From Rhizobium sp. NXC24 (lineage in GTDB: Bacteria > Pseudomonadota > Alphaproteobacteria > Rhizobiales > Rhizobiaceae), in NCBI RefSeq assembly GCF_002944315.1, contig NZ_CP024311.1:1650501-1714500 (forward strand): DNA of 64,000 nt, in the 5' to 3' direction. Under the pieces are notes generated by a model. The model did not search any database, had not been told where the DNA came from, and worked only from the letters and a program-made list of their open reading frames with translations. Both the position numbers and the translations under genes were made by a program. Shown piece after piece: positions 24,351 through 33,970 of the stretch. How positions within the stretch are numbered: the first letter of the stretch is position 1; each line of letters begins with the position of its first letter.

Positions 24351-26798
24351 TTAGGCCCGCATCCGCGCCGATGTCGGGTCAAAGAACGGCTTCAGGCTTG
24401 CCTTCGCGGGTTGTGCCTTGCCATTGACCTGAATTGCAAATTGGCTCTTCGCGAGAAGATCAGCGGTAAGCGGTTCGTCGGCACTCACGTAGCCCATGCC
24501 GATGGCCGCCCCCAGATGATGCGCATAGTTGCCGGACGTCAGGTATCCGACTGCCTTGCCGTTCATCAAAATCGGTTCATTGTGGAAGAGAAGCGGATCG
24601 GGATCTTCGAGAAGGAATGAGATCATGCGCTTCTTGCTGACGCCACCCGCCTTCTGCTGAAGAAACGCTTCTCGACCAATGAACTCAACGTTCTTCTCCG
24701 GCTTGGCAGTGAATGCCAACCCTGCGTCGACGAGATTGTCCTCATAAACGACATCGTGTCCCCAGTGACGGAACGCTTTTTCCATTCGCAGCGCATCAAC
24801 CGCATGCATGCCCAGCGGCCGCAGGCCGAAGCTCTTACCAGCATCAAGCAGCGCGTCGAGGAAGCGTAGCGCGTTGCCTCTAGGAATGAAGATTTCCCAG
24901 CCGAGTTCGCCCACGTAGGAGATACGCTGCGCCCAAAGCTCTACCCCTCCGCATTTTATCCAGCGACCCGTGCCAAATGCGAAAGCTTCATTCGACAGAT
25001 CCGCATCAGTGAGCGTCTGGAACACTTTACGCGCATTTGGACCCTGCAGGGCGATCACGCCGTAATCATCAGTCACATCTTCGATTTTGACATCGTGGCC
25101 TTTTCCAGCGTGCCTATGCAGCCAAGACCAATCCTTCACATGGCTGCCGCACGGCGTGGTAATGAGGAACTCATCATCGCCCATCTTGCTGATGGTAAGG
25201 TCGGCTTCGATGCCGCCACGCTCATTCAGCCACTGGGTGTAGACGAGCTTGCCAACCGGGACAGCTACATCTGCGCAGCAAAGACGCTGGAGCAACGTCT
25301 CCGCGTCGCTGCCCGTGACTTTGAACTTCGCAAGTGACGTCAGGTCGTAAAAACCGACGTTCTCGCGGACATTCAGATGTTCCTGGGCACTATACTGGAA
25401 CCAGTTCTGGCGCCCATAGCTGTATTCGTATTCCGGCTTGACGCCTTCAGGTGCGTACCAGTTGGGGCGTTCCCATCCGGCCACCTCTCCATGGACTGCT
25501 CCCAGCTGCACGAGCCGGTCGTAGAAAGGCGATTTCCGAATTCCTCGGCTGGAGCGGTATTGGTAATATGGCCAATGCATCGCGTAAGAGCGCTCAAGCG
25601 CTTCTGCAACGCGATTTTCGAGATAGGTCTCGTCACCTTGAAAAGGCATCGCTCGACGGCAGTCGCTCTCCCAGACATCGACCGGCGGGTAGCCAAGGTC
25701 GATCCACTCGGCCATCACCTTGCCGATCCCGCCAGCACCGCCAATACCACGGCTGTTGAAGCCGCATGCGACGAAGAAATTCTTCAGGAGAGGGGCCTCG
25801 CCCATAAGGTGTTGATTGTCCGTCGTGAAGCTTTCCGGACCGTTGAAGAACGTCGGAATCCCAACGTTTTCCAACGCTGGATAGCGGATCATCGCCCGTT
25901 CAAGGTATTTCTCGAAGTGGTCAAACTCATACGGAAGTTCGCCAAAGCTGAAATCAGCAGGGACCTTCGACATCGGCAGTGGGTTCGCGTTATCCTCGAA
26001 GAAGCCGATCAGCAGCTTGCCCGCATCTTCTTTGAAATATACGCCATGATCGAGGTCACGCATGATTGGCAGGTTCTTGGGCAAACCTGGAATTGCGTCG
26101 GTTACCACGTAGTAGTGCTCGCATGCAAAGAGCGGCAAGACCACTCCCACCTGTTTGGCTAGGTCACGCGACCACATGCCGCCTGTAAGCACGACCTTTT
26201 TTGCGCGTACCGTGCCCTGGGTTGTTTCAACGCCAGTGACCTTGTCGCCGTCAGTCAAAATTTTTGTGACGGTGACCCCCTCGCGGACGGTTGCACCGTT
26301 CATACGTGCCCCCTTGGCAAGAGCCATGGTCACGTCGATGGGGTTAGTCTGACCATCCTTGGGTAGGTGCAAGCCGCCGACGATGTCTCTGGTATCAATG
26401 CCGGGATAAAGTTCTCCGAGCGTTTTGGGGCCAACAACATCAACCTCAACACCGAAAACCCGCGCCATCTCTGCAGTACGGGTCAGCTCCTCTAGCCTCG
26501 CCGTCGTCTGAGCAAGAGAGATCGAGCCGTTACGCTTGTAGCCGGTGGCCTGGCCGGTCTCGGCTTCAAGCTCCTGATAGAGCCGGTGCGAATAGGCGCC
26601 CAGCTGCGTCATATTTTTAGTAGGCCACAGTGTGCCGACCAGTCCAGCGGCATGCCATGTCGTGCCACAAGTAAGCTGGCCACGTTCGAGCAGCAATACA
26701 TCTGAGACGCCGCGTTTTGCCAGGTGGTAGGCGATCGAAGCGCCTCCGATCCCACCGCCGATAATGACGACCTGAACCTCTTCCGGAAGGGCAGACAT
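24351..26798 (-). CDS. dimethylglycine/sarcosine dehydrogenase-like FAD protein with GcvT domain
   Basis: The 815-aa protein joins an N-terminal DAO-type FAD domain (VVIIGGGIGGASIAYHLAKRG) to C-terminal GcvT and GcvT-barrel domains (about 430-815). CGTTWHAAG contains the His used for covalent FAD in dimethylglycine and sarcosine dehydrogenases. Family enzymes oxidise an N-methyl group and pass formaldehyde to tetrahydrofolate on the GcvT part. ATG 26798 with GTGAGG is used; GTG 26810 is a less likely start. It is the core enzyme of the demethylation operon and should act after the betaine monooxygenase. Exact substrate (dimethylglycine, sarcosine, N-methylproline) is open. Confidence 0.85.
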   Translation of the reverse strand: MSALPEEVQVVIIGGGIGGASIAYHLAKRGVSDVLLLERGQLTCGTTWHAAGLVGTLWPTKNMTQLGAYSHRLYQELEAETGQATGYKRNGSISLAQTTARLEELTRTAEMARVFGVEVDVVGPKTLGELYPGIDTRDIVGGLHLPKDGQTNPIDVTMALAKGARMNGATVREGVTVTKILTDGDKVTGVETTQGTVRAKKVVLTGGMWSRDLAKQVGVVLPLFACEHYYVVTDAIPGLPKNLPIMRDLDHGVYFKEDAGKLLIGFFEDNANPLPMSKVPADFSFGELPYEFDHFEKYLERAMIRYPALENVGIPTFFNGPESFTTDNQHLMGEAPLLKNFFVACGFNSRGIGGAGGIGKVMAEWIDLGYPPVDVWESDCRRAMPFQGDETYLENRVAEALERSYAMHWPYYQYRSSRGIRKSPFYDRLVQLGAVHGEVAGWERPNWYAPEGVKPEYEYSYGRQNWFQYSAQEHLNVRENVGFYDLTSLAKFKVTGSDAETLLQRLCCADVAVPVGKLVYTQWLNERGGIEADLTISKMGDDEFLITTPCGSHVKDWSWLHRHAGKGHDVKIEDVTDDYGVIALQGPNARKVFQTLTDADLSNEAFAFGTGRWIKCGGVELWAQRISYVGELGWEIFIPRGNALRFLDALLDAGKSFGLRPLGMHAVDALRMEKAFRHWGHDVVYEDNLVDAGLAFTAKPEKNVEFIGREAFLQQKAGGVSKKRMISFLLEDPDPLLFHNEPILMNGKAVGYLTSGNYAHHLGAAIGMGYVSADEPLTADLLAKSQFAIQVNGKAQPAKASLKPFFDPTSARMRA

Positions 26799-26811
26799 AA
26801 TGAACCTCACT

Positions 26812-27825
26812 TTACGGTTTCAACGCGACGTGCAGCAGACCGCCCGATTTTTGGACGCTGTATTCCATCGCTGTTTTGATGTTTTCGATACCGAAGCATT
26901 CGGCACGGATTTTCGAGAGATCGAGTGCGCCAGAAGCGATTAGGCTCAAGACCTCTGCAGCGACGGCGTGCGGGAACCAAAATGACCCAACCAACGAATT
27001 GCTGTTACGCATCAATGCGCTGGTGTCGAACGATGCTCGTCTAGTCAATGCACCTACGAATGTAAGAGCGCCGAAGCGACGCAATCTCTCTGCAAGTGTC
27101 TCGGTTTTGGCGACGTCTTCGCCGCCAGAGCAATCGAGCACGAAATCGATTGGGGTCTTGTCACCGGCCTCCTCGACCACGATACGGCGATCCAAACCGG
27201 CTAGTTCATGCAGCAGGTTCGTCCGTCGGCCAATCAAGCGAACTTGAGAGGCGCCAATCGCCAGCGCGACCAGCATCGCAGAAGCGCCTAGAAGCCCAGC
27301 AGCACCGTTAATCGCCACGGTCATCCCCGGCTTAAAGCCTCCGCGCTGAAAGGCCGCCAGAGCCGTTCCGAACCAACCAATCCGGCACAGAATCTCTGGT
27401 GGCGCTGTCACGCCATCCGGGATCGGTGTGAAGCATTGTTCAGGACCCACGAATTCTTCGGCAAAGGTCCCATTAGGCCAGACAGCCAGATGACGCGAAG
27501 CCGCAGGTGTAAGGCCGAAGCATCCGATAAAGCCATGATCAGCCTCAGAGCCGGATCCCTGGATATACATATCGCAGTAGACCAACTGCCTCGGCCTGAA
27601 AGGGCTGTCGCCTTGAGTTGTCTCAAGAACGGTGCCGATTGCGCATTGACCCGCAGTGAAGGGGCGGGGAGGTGTCCGCCACGATCCCTCGGGCAGATGC
27701 TCGAAGTAGGGCGGAAGGAATGCGGCTTCAATTTTGACACGGACGGCGCCGGTCGGCATCGCGGGACGTTCGATCTCTCTGACAACGAACTCCTTGATCT
27801 CGTCGACCACTCTAACGGCTTTCAT
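26812..27825 (-). CDS. medium-chain dehydrogenase/reductase, zinc-free type
   Basis: The 337-aa MDR protein has the Rossmann motif NGAAGLLGASAM and a GroES-like N-terminal half. The catalytic-zinc signature GHE is replaced by TAGQCAIGTV, and the usual Cys/His ligands are not visible, so it is more like quinone or enoyl reductases than alcohol dehydrogenases. AAGAGGCG precedes the ATG. It sits between aldehyde dehydrogenase and GcvT-type dehydrogenase genes in the operon. Substrate unknown. Confidence 0.75.
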   Translation of the reverse strand: MKAVRVVDEIKEFVVREIERPAMPTGAVRVKIEAAFLPPYFEHLPEGSWRTPPRPFTAGQCAIGTVLETTQGDSPFRPRQLVYCDMYIQGSGSEADHGFIGCFGLTPAASRHLAVWPNGTFAEEFVGPEQCFTPIPDGVTAPPEILCRIGWFGTALAAFQRGGFKPGMTVAINGAAGLLGASAMLVALAIGASQVRLIGRRTNLLHELAGLDRRIVVEEAGDKTPIDFVLDCSGGEDVAKTETLAERLRRFGALTFVGALTRRASFDTSALMRNSNSLVGSFWFPHAVAAEVLSLIASGALDLSKIRAECFGIENIKTAMEYSVQKSGGLLHVALKP

Positions 27826-27838
27826 GTTGCGCCTCTTC

Positions 27839-29344
27839 CTAACTACGAGACGGCGCGTTCAGATTCATCCAAACGGTCTTCACTTCGGTGTACTGTTCGT
27901 GTGCCTCAAGCCCGTTGTCTCGGCCTCCGAAGCCAGATTGTTTAAAGCCGCCGAAAGGCGTTGCCATATCTCCTTCGGAGTAGCAGTTCACAGAGACCGT
28001 ACCCGCATTGATCTGACGAGAAAGCCGGTGTGCCTTGCCAACGTCGGTGGTGTAGAGCGAGGCGGTGAGCCCATATTCGGTATCGTTGGCGAGTTCGATG
28101 GCATGGTCATCATTCTGCGCTTCGATGATAGTGAGCACCGGGCCAAAGATTTCTTCGCGGTAGATCGTCATCTCAGGCGTTACCCGGTCGAAGACAGTAG
28201 CTTCGATAAAGTACCCGTCGCGGTCCAATCTATTTCCGCCGCATGCTAGACGGGCTCCCTCAGACTTGCCCTTATCGAGATATCGCTCGATGCTTTTGCA
28301 GTGGTTCTCGCCAATGACAGGACCCAACTGCGTAGTCGGATCGAGCGGGTCGCCCAGTTTCCAGCCCTTGCAGACAGATACGAGCTTCTCGACCAACTCT
28401 TCTTTGACTGCTTTGTGGACGATTAAGCGGCTATTCGAGGCGCAGTTCTGTCCCATGTTAGTGAGGATGGAGAACGCCTGCTGCTCTGCGACGAAGTCCA
28501 GATTTGGAGCATCGGCTAGCACGACCGCCGGATTCTTTCCGCCCAACTCCAAAACAATCCGCTTAAGATTGGACAGGCGAGAATAATCTAGGAATTTCTT
28601 GCCGACTTCCGTCGAACCCGTGAACGAGATGATGCGCACGTCCGGATGTAGCCCTAGCGCTTCTCCAACTGCGCCGGATCCGGTGACAACGTTGAATACG
28701 CCCTCGGGTATCCCGGCCTCAAGTGCCAGCTCGGCCATTGCGAGCGCGGTTAGGGTCGTCATTTGGGATGGTTTGAGTACCACGGAATTGCCAGTCGCGA
28801 GTGCCGGACCGACTTTCCACCCAGCCATAAGCATTGGGAAGTTCCAGGGCAGAACCAGGCCTACAACCCCTAAGGGCTCACGAACGATAAGGCCAAGCGT
28901 ATCCTTGTCAGTTGATGAGACCCGCGAGAACAGCTTGTCTTGCGCCTCTGCGTGCCACGCGATGGAATCGGCGGTCGCTGGCACGTCGACCGTTAGGCAG
29001 TCTGTGATTGGCTTGCCCGAGTCCAGACTCTCCATAACTGCCAGCTCAACGAGATTTGCCCGGATGAGGTCGGCAAAGCGCAGAAGCACCGCCTTTCGCT
29101 CGGCGGGATGTTTGGCAGACCAAACCCCAGACGTAAATGCAGCTTTCGCTGCTGCTACCGCTGCGTCCACGTCTGAAATTGAGCAAGCTTCAATCTCGGC
29201 AAAAGCCTTACCCGTCGCAGGGTTGACACTTTCGAGAAGCTTACCGCCGGTGGTCTTGCGATAGGCGCCGTTGATGAAAGGTCTCGTAGGCAGCCTGAGC
29301 GCTGCAGCCACTGCAACCGCGTCATCCCGAGTAAAGTTTGTCAT
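27839..29344 (-). CDS. aldehyde dehydrogenase (gamma-glutamyl-aminobutyraldehyde / betaine-aldehyde type)
   Basis: The 501-aa protein is a complete NAD-dependent aldehyde dehydrogenase: PWNFPMLMAGWKVGPALA, nucleotide loop FTGSTEVGKK, catalytic Glu in LELGGKNP, catalytic Cys in GQNCAS, and EIFGPVLTI. It most resembles PuuC-type enzymes by eye, a group acting on omega-amino aldehydes. GGAAGAAG precedes the ATG. With the adjacent DAO-type oxidase it could form an oxidase/dehydrogenase pair. It could equally handle betaine aldehyde or malonate semialdehyde; context alone does not decide. Confidence 0.88.
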   Translation of the reverse strand: MTNFTRDDAVAVAAALRLPTRPFINGAYRKTTGGKLLESVNPATGKAFAEIEACSISDVDAAVAAAKAAFTSGVWSAKHPAERKAVLLRFADLIRANLVELAVMESLDSGKPITDCLTVDVPATADSIAWHAEAQDKLFSRVSSTDKDTLGLIVREPLGVVGLVLPWNFPMLMAGWKVGPALATGNSVVLKPSQMTTLTALAMAELALEAGIPEGVFNVVTGSGAVGEALGLHPDVRIISFTGSTEVGKKFLDYSRLSNLKRIVLELGGKNPAVVLADAPNLDFVAEQQAFSILTNMGQNCASNSRLIVHKAVKEELVEKLVSVCKGWKLGDPLDPTTQLGPVIGENHCKSIERYLDKGKSEGARLACGGNRLDRDGYFIEATVFDRVTPEMTIYREEIFGPVLTIIEAQNDDHAIELANDTEYGLTASLYTTDVGKAHRLSRQINAGTVSVNCYSEGDMATPFGGFKQSGFGGRDNGLEAHEQYTEVKTVWMNLNAPSRS

Positions 29345-29406
29345 TGATCTTCTTCCGTTCCGAGCGCTTGGTCTTTGCCTGCGCTTTGCCGCAATTGATG
29401 TTGGAG

Positions 29407-30291
29407 TTAAGCTGCCTTTGCCAACGTGAGGGACTTGAGGGCCTCGGCGATTTTGGCTTCCTCTTCCGGCCCGACTTCGCAGACCGGTGCTCGGACCGTG
29501 CCGCCGTCAAAGCCCATCTGGCGGGCTGCCGCCTTAACTGCTGGAATGTAGTCGTTCTGCCAGCAGTAAAGGACGATCGGGAACATGGTCTTCCAAAGCT
29601 TCAGGCCCTCCTGATGCTTTCCGGCCTCAATCAAATTGAACAGCTTGATCGCTTCGCGCGGGAAGATGTTCGCGCAACCCCAGATGGTTCCCGAAGTTCC
29701 GATCATGAATGAGAACGGTGCGATCGGGTCTGCACCATTGAGAATCTGACCGCCGCAGGCGAGGAGTGCCTGCTGCTTGAGCAAATCGCCCGAGCTATCC
29801 TTGATGAAGTTGAAATTGTCCAATTCCATAAGGCGGGTGTAGAGGGCAGGGGTCAGCTCAATGCCGGTTGCGGCAGGAATGTTGTAGCCAATGACGTCGA
29901 TCGAAACTTCCTTACAGACGGCTTCGTAGAACGCGAAAATTCCGTCGTCGTGCTTGGGACCTTCGAAAAAGGGCGGGAGGATCATAAGAGCGTCAGCACC
30001 TGCGTCTTGGGCTGCTTTTGACCGGCGGATTACTTCCTGCAAGTTAAGCGCAGAGGTCTGAGCTGTGATGGACGCACGGCCGTTGATGCGCTTTACGCCT
30101 GTTGTGAAGAGTTTGTTGCACTCGTCCTCGGTCAGATAGGCGTGCTGACCCGTTCCTGAACTAAGGACGAAGCCATGCATCCCCGTGTCGAGATACTGGT
30201 CAAGAAGATGATCCCAACGCTTATATTCGATCGACCCGTCTTGGTTGAAAGGGGTCTGCATTGCGAGGTTGATACCGCGTAGATTCGCCAT
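29407..30291 (-). CDS. dihydrodipicolinate synthase (DapA)-family lyase/aldolase
   Basis: The 294-aa TIM-barrel protein has the family's SSGTGQHAYLT near the N-terminus, catalytic Tyr in YNIPAATG and Schiff-base Lys in FIKDSSGD. These proteins perform aldol cleavage or dehydration of keto acids, and include hydroxyproline-pathway deaminases and keto-sugar-acid aldolases. ATG 30291 follows AGGAG at six bases; the frame is open to 30366 inside the upstream gene. It is probably a catabolic lyase, not lysine biosynthesis, given the operon. Confidence 0.82.
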   Translation of the reverse strand: MANLRGINLAMQTPFNQDGSIEYKRWDHLLDQYLDTGMHGFVLSSGTGQHAYLTEDECNKLFTTGVKRINGRASITAQTSALNLQEVIRRSKAAQDAGADALMILPPFFEGPKHDDGIFAFYEAVCKEVSIDVIGYNIPAATGIELTPALYTRLMELDNFNFIKDSSGDLLKQQALLACGGQILNGADPIAPFSFMIGTSGTIWGCANIFPREAIKLFNLIEAGKHQEGLKLWKTMFPIVLYCWQNDYIPAVKAAARQMGFDGGTVRAPVCEVGPEEEAKIAEALKSLTLAKAA

Positions 30292-30320
30292 GTTAGAAAC
30301 TCCTGAATTGATATGGCTGT

Positions 30321-31694
30321 TCAGACTTCGAGACCGGCTTTCCATAGCCGGTATCGCGTGGACCATTTTACGCCCAGTGAAGTGATGATCTTCGGGTAAG
30401 CTCGGCTTGGCCGTGCCTTGTTCTTAAGAATTCGAATTGCTTTGCTGTCTTGACCGCAGGCAAGTTCGGCAATCGACTTGCCGAATATGGCGCCCTTGGA
30501 CACGCCCGTGCCATTGCAGAAAGCAGCGCCGAACACGCGGTCACCGAGTTGTCCGAATACTGTTCCGCCGTTCTGAGCTAAGCTTAGGGCGCCGCCCCAG
30601 GTGTGTTCGAACCCGATATGCGAAATTTCCGGAAAGCGTCGGTCGAACGACTTCTGGTGGCTCCGTTTGGCTCGTTCCAATTGAGGCTGCGTTGTGTGGA
30701 AGCCGTCGGCATAATCATAGATATTTCGGATGAAAAGACGGTTGTCGGCGGTACGGCGGACGGTTGTCCCGAAACTTTCTGCGGGAATAAGACCCCAGGT
30801 ATTGCGGCCACCGATCTTCGCAATTTCGGCCACCGTCAACGGACGGGTCATGCTCGCGTAAGTGTAAACCGGAATGGCGCTGTGTTCGTAGAATCCGAAT
30901 TGGCTGATGAAACCATTGTTGGCCAGAATGACGTTTCTAGCGTGGACTTCGCCATTAGCCGTTCGCACAACATGCCATGGGCTCCCGTAACGGATCTCAA
31001 CTACGGGGGAGTTTTCGTAGACGGTAGCGTTGTTGCCAAGGTTTGCTGCAATACCCCGTAGCATCGCTGCAGGCTGAAGTAAGACCGTACCAGGGGTGTG
31101 CAGGCCGAGGGTATAATACTTGCTACCCACCATCTCGCGCATCTGGGCCTGGTTATACCACTCGTACTTCACGCCAATGCGGTCGAGTGCTTGAGCGAAT
31201 GTTGTCAGGCAAGCTTCGCCGCGATCGGTCACGGCCGCGTGCGTCTTTCCCTCTTCGCTCCAATCGCACTGAATGTTGTATCTCTGAAGTCCATCGCGAA
31301 GGTAGTTTATGCCTTCAACGTTGATGTCCCGCTCATCAATATTGCCCTGTTCGTCTTCCGCAAAATTTGCGTTGCGTGGGTTGTGTGCCAGGTCGATGGC
31401 GTAGCCTGCGCAACGACCTGCCGCGTTGTTTCCAATTGCACCCGCATCAAGGAGAATTACGCCATCCTGGCCACGCAATTCGGCGATGCGGCGAGCCGCG
31501 TTTACCCCAAACCAACCACCACCAATGATCACCCAATCGGCTTCAACGCGCCCCTTGAGAGAGGGTGCTAGGCTGACATTCGGCAATGTGGCGAACCAAC
31601 CGCTCATACTGATTTCAGATGGAAACTTCTCAATCTTCACGACCCGCTGAGTCGTCGGTGATGGCTCGGTTTTCTTGACGTCGTGAAGCCCCAT
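30321..31694 (-). CDS. FAD-dependent amine/amino-acid oxidase (DAO family, PuuB-like)
   Basis: The 457-aa protein binds FAD through WVIIGGGWFGVNAARRIAEL (about 52-72) and has a DAO substrate domain. The C-terminal HTWGGALSLAQNGG is typical of gamma-glutamylputrescine-oxidase-like members. It is the first gene of the minus-strand operon reaching 22709. The extended N-terminus (about 45 residues before the FAD motif) makes the start uncertain; ATG 31607 is the alternative. It likely oxidises a secondary amine or N-methyl amino acid. A T-N11-A palindrome lies 149 bases upstream. Confidence 0.82.
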   Translation of the reverse strand: MGLHDVKKTEPSPTTQRVVKIEKFPSEISMSGWFATLPNVSLAPSLKGRVEADWVIIGGGWFGVNAARRIAELRGQDGVILLDAGAIGNNAAGRCAGYAIDLAHNPRNANFAEDEQGNIDERDINVEGINYLRDGLQRYNIQCDWSEEGKTHAAVTDRGEACLTTFAQALDRIGVKYEWYNQAQMREMVGSKYYTLGLHTPGTVLLQPAAMLRGIAANLGNNATVYENSPVVEIRYGSPWHVVRTANGEVHARNVILANNGFISQFGFYEHSAIPVYTYASMTRPLTVAEIAKIGGRNTWGLIPAESFGTTVRRTADNRLFIRNIYDYADGFHTTQPQLERAKRSHQKSFDRRFPEISHIGFEHTWGGALSLAQNGGTVFGQLGDRVFGAAFCNGTGVSKGAIFGKSIAELACGQDSKAIRILKNKARPSRAYPKIITSLGVKWSTRYRLWKAGLEV

Positions 31695-31842
31695 GATGTG
31701 CCGCTTTCGATAAAAAGGATTGGGTTAAGGCTGTGCGGCTAGTTGTTCTGCACCGGCCTTTGATGATGACTACTTTATTATGATTGCTGGGTTTTGATGA
31801 GCAAAAACTACCGAAAGACAGCGGCATTTTTTCACGTCTTTG

Positions 31843-31857
31843 ATAGAATGGATTTAT
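31843..31857. promoter_or_regulatory. T-N11-A palindrome upstream of the oxidase operon
   Basis: ATAGAATGGATTTAT within TCTTTGATAGAATG matches the sites at 36317 and 51448 (shared TCTTTGATARAA then YTATG). It fits a LysR-type operator. Confidence 0.5.
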
Positions 31858-32202
31858 GAGTTAAAGAGTAGCTGATGCCGTTCTCGAACCGGCCGTGCGC
31901 GATATGCCGAGCCGCATAAACGGTCACTCATTTACAGGGCAGAAAGGGGTAGGGATGAGTGACAGCGTTTGACGATTTCCACAGCCACGCGGGGTTTGCA
32001 CTTGGATCAGTTGTTTCCGAAGTTGGCGGAACTGATGGTAGGCGTTTGTCACTAGACTGGCCCAAAAATCGCTTGGAGAGCGAAAACAGATAATCTGAAA
32101 AGCGTGGTAGTTCTTCAGTGACAGTAGATGGACGCGGAAAGGTTGCAGTCCCCCTCGTATCCTTATGCCGGTTCCGACCAACCGGGTCACCAAAAACCAG
32201 AA

Positions 32203-32225
32203 CGCCGTGTGAAGATCACACGGCG
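32203..32225 (-). terminator. terminator of the ABC transporter operon
   Basis: A perfect 10-bp stem CGCCGTGTGA / TCACACGGCG with loop AGA lies 36 bases after the last permease stop; on the minus strand a TTCTGGTTTTTGG tract follows. Confidence 0.7.
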
Positions 32226-32260
32226 CTGAATTTTTCATAAGGATTCTGTTGGAAGTGTTT

Positions 32261-33103
32261 CTAGCTGCGCTTCGGCGATCGAGTGAGTGCTGCTTGTGAT
32301 AACCGATCGAGTAGCAAAGCGATTGCAACGATGCAAAGGCCGGATCTGAGACCAAGTCCGAGCTGCATTCTGGTTAGGCCGCGCGTAACCTCACCGCCCA
32401 GGCCACCTGCACCAACCAGTCCAGCGAGAACAACCATGGACAGCGAAAGAAGAATGCATTGGTTCAGACCGACAAGAAGCGTGGGCTTTGCCAAAGGCAG
32501 CTCAATCTTCCATAGGGTGGTCATTTTGGTCGCACCAACAGCCTTCCCGAGTTCCAGGAAAGGTGTCGGTACCTGTATCAGCGCGAGGGTCGTAAAGCGG
32601 AGCATGGGAGGTACACCGTAAATGACGGTGGCAATCAGCGCGGGCGTCCGACCAAGGCTGAAGAAGATAACGGCAGGGATGAGGTATACCCACGGTGGTA
32701 CAGTCTGCATAATATCGAGAACGGGACGAAGTGCAGCCCTGACACCATAGCTTCTTGCCGCCCAAACCCCCAAAGGAAAGGCGATCATAACTGAGATCAC
32801 AACGGAAACGATTACCAAAGATAGGCTTTCCATCGACTTTTGCCAGAGCCCCATGGCCAAGCAAAAGCCCAGCGATACAAGTGTAAGTGCTCCAATTCTC
32901 CACTTCGCAAACACCGTTGCCAACACAGCTACTATTGCGATTAAAGCGATAGGCGGAAGGGCTGTAAGGGTATCTTGCACTGCGGAAAGCATTGCTTCTA
33001 CAGCGCTCGTGATGACGCGAAAGATGGTGTGAGCATTTGCGTTGAGCCAACTAATGGCCGGTGCCACGTAGGAGCCCGGGGATATTGTGAAGCTCGGTTC
33101 CAT
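32261..33103 (-). CDS. glycine betaine/proline ABC transporter permease (ProW-like)
   Basis: The 280-aa membrane protein has a BPD_transp_1 domain with about six to seven hydrophobic helices (IALIAIVAVLATVFA, LVIVSVVISVMIAFPLGVWA). The EAA-like loop is ELGKAVGATKMTTLWKIELP. ATG overlaps the upstream permease stop as ATGA, so the two subunits are coupled and probably form a heterodimer. A terminator follows. Substrate is a quaternary ammonium or sulfonium compound by family and context. Confidence 0.9.
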   Translation of the reverse strand: MEPSFTISPGSYVAPAISWLNANAHTIFRVITSAVEAMLSAVQDTLTALPPIALIAIVAVLATVFAKWRIGALTLVSLGFCLAMGLWQKSMESLSLVIVSVVISVMIAFPLGVWAARSYGVRAALRPVLDIMQTVPPWVYLIPAVIFFSLGRTPALIATVIYGVPPMLRFTTLALIQVPTPFLELGKAVGATKMTTLWKIELPLAKPTLLVGLNQCILLSLSMVVLAGLVGAGGLGGEVTRGLTRMQLGLGLRSGLCIVAIALLLDRLSQAALTRSPKRS

Positions 33104-33948
33104 CAGATTGCTCCAGCTTTTTCTTTTACAGCTGCCTGGGTGATACGATCGATGATCATTGTCAGAATTACGATCGCAATCGCAGCGTCGATCGAATGCG
33201 CGATATCAAGCGTTCGGACCGAGTTGTAGATTGCCGTTCCCAAGCCGCCGGATCCGACGATTCCGGCGATGACCACCATCCCAAACGCCAACATAAGGCA
33301 CTGGTTTACGCCTGCCATGATGCTTGGCATCGCGTAAGGTAGCCGGAGCTTGAAAAAAGACTCGGTCGGCGTGCAGCCGGAGGCCTGACCCAGTTCCAAA
33401 TAGCTCGTTGGCGTGAGGCTGATGCCCAATGCGGTCAAGCGGAGCGCTGGCGGAATGGCCACGATAACAGTAGCGGCCAACGCTGTTTGCGGGCCGAAGC
33501 CTAACAGAGCGATTGCTGGCAAAAGGTAGATGTATGGCGGCAGAGTCTGCACCATATCGAGAATTGGCGACAGGAAGTTCAGGAACTTCGGTTTGAACCC
33601 TGCGATGACACCTACCGGGATCGCGATCGCAAGCGCTATGATGCTCGCGGAAACGACCAGCCCAAGCGTCTGCATGGTTTCTTTCCAGAGGCCCATGTAG
33701 AAGCACAGCAGCAGTCCTGCCATAGCCAGCACGGCGAAACGCAAGCTAACTGCAAACCAGCCCAGTACGCCAATGATCAGGATGATCACATAGAATGGTG
33801 GGGTAAGCAAACTCCATGACAACGCGCCAAAGAGCGACTCAAGTATAAGACTCAACGTATCGAAAAAACCTTCGCCGTGTGTGCTTAGCCATTCCAAGCC
33901 CGCGTCGATGGCGTCGTCGATGTTTGAAGTCCAGTTGACGCTTTCCAT
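33103..33948 (-). CDS. glycine betaine/proline ABC transporter permease (ProW-like)
   Basis: The 281-aa integral membrane protein is paralogous to the next permease: same length, matching ELGQASGCTPTESFFKLRLP cytoplasmic loop, and about six to seven membrane helices. It lies 22 bases after the ATPase gene. Together the two permeases and the ATPase make an importer of the ProU/Opu class. Confidence 0.9.
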   Translation of the reverse strand: MESVNWTSNIDDAIDAGLEWLSTHGEGFFDTLSLILESLFGALSWSLLTPPFYVIILIIGVLGWFAVSLRFAVLAMAGLLLCFYMGLWKETMQTLGLVVSASIIALAIAIPVGVIAGFKPKFLNFLSPILDMVQTLPPYIYLLPAIALLGFGPQTALAATVIVAIPPALRLTALGISLTPTSYLELGQASGCTPTESFFKLRLPYAMPSIMAGVNQCLMLAFGMVVIAGIVGSGGLGTAIYNSVRTLDIAHSIDAAIAIVILTMIIDRITQAAVKEKAGAI

Positions 33949-33970
33949 CGTCTCTATCCCTGTGACTGTA

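Larger units (their letters stand above)
31695..32260. other. 566-base gap between two minus-strand operons
   Basis: It contains the T-N11-A palindrome at 31843-31857, expected to serve the oxidase operon, and a terminator hairpin at 32203-32225 ending the transporter operon. A 143-codon minus frame across it has no start signal and runs through the terminator, so it is not a gene. Confidence 0.5.

Noticed and set aside
25377..26162. 261-codon plus-strand frame
   Set aside because: Antisense shadow of the FAD/GcvT dehydrogenase gene.
29407..30291. Lysine-biosynthesis DapA
   Set aside because: Family motifs alone fit many keto-acid lyases. The operon is catabolic.
31924..32355. 143-codon minus-strand frame
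   Set aside because: Runs through the transporter terminator and into the permease gene; no start signal.
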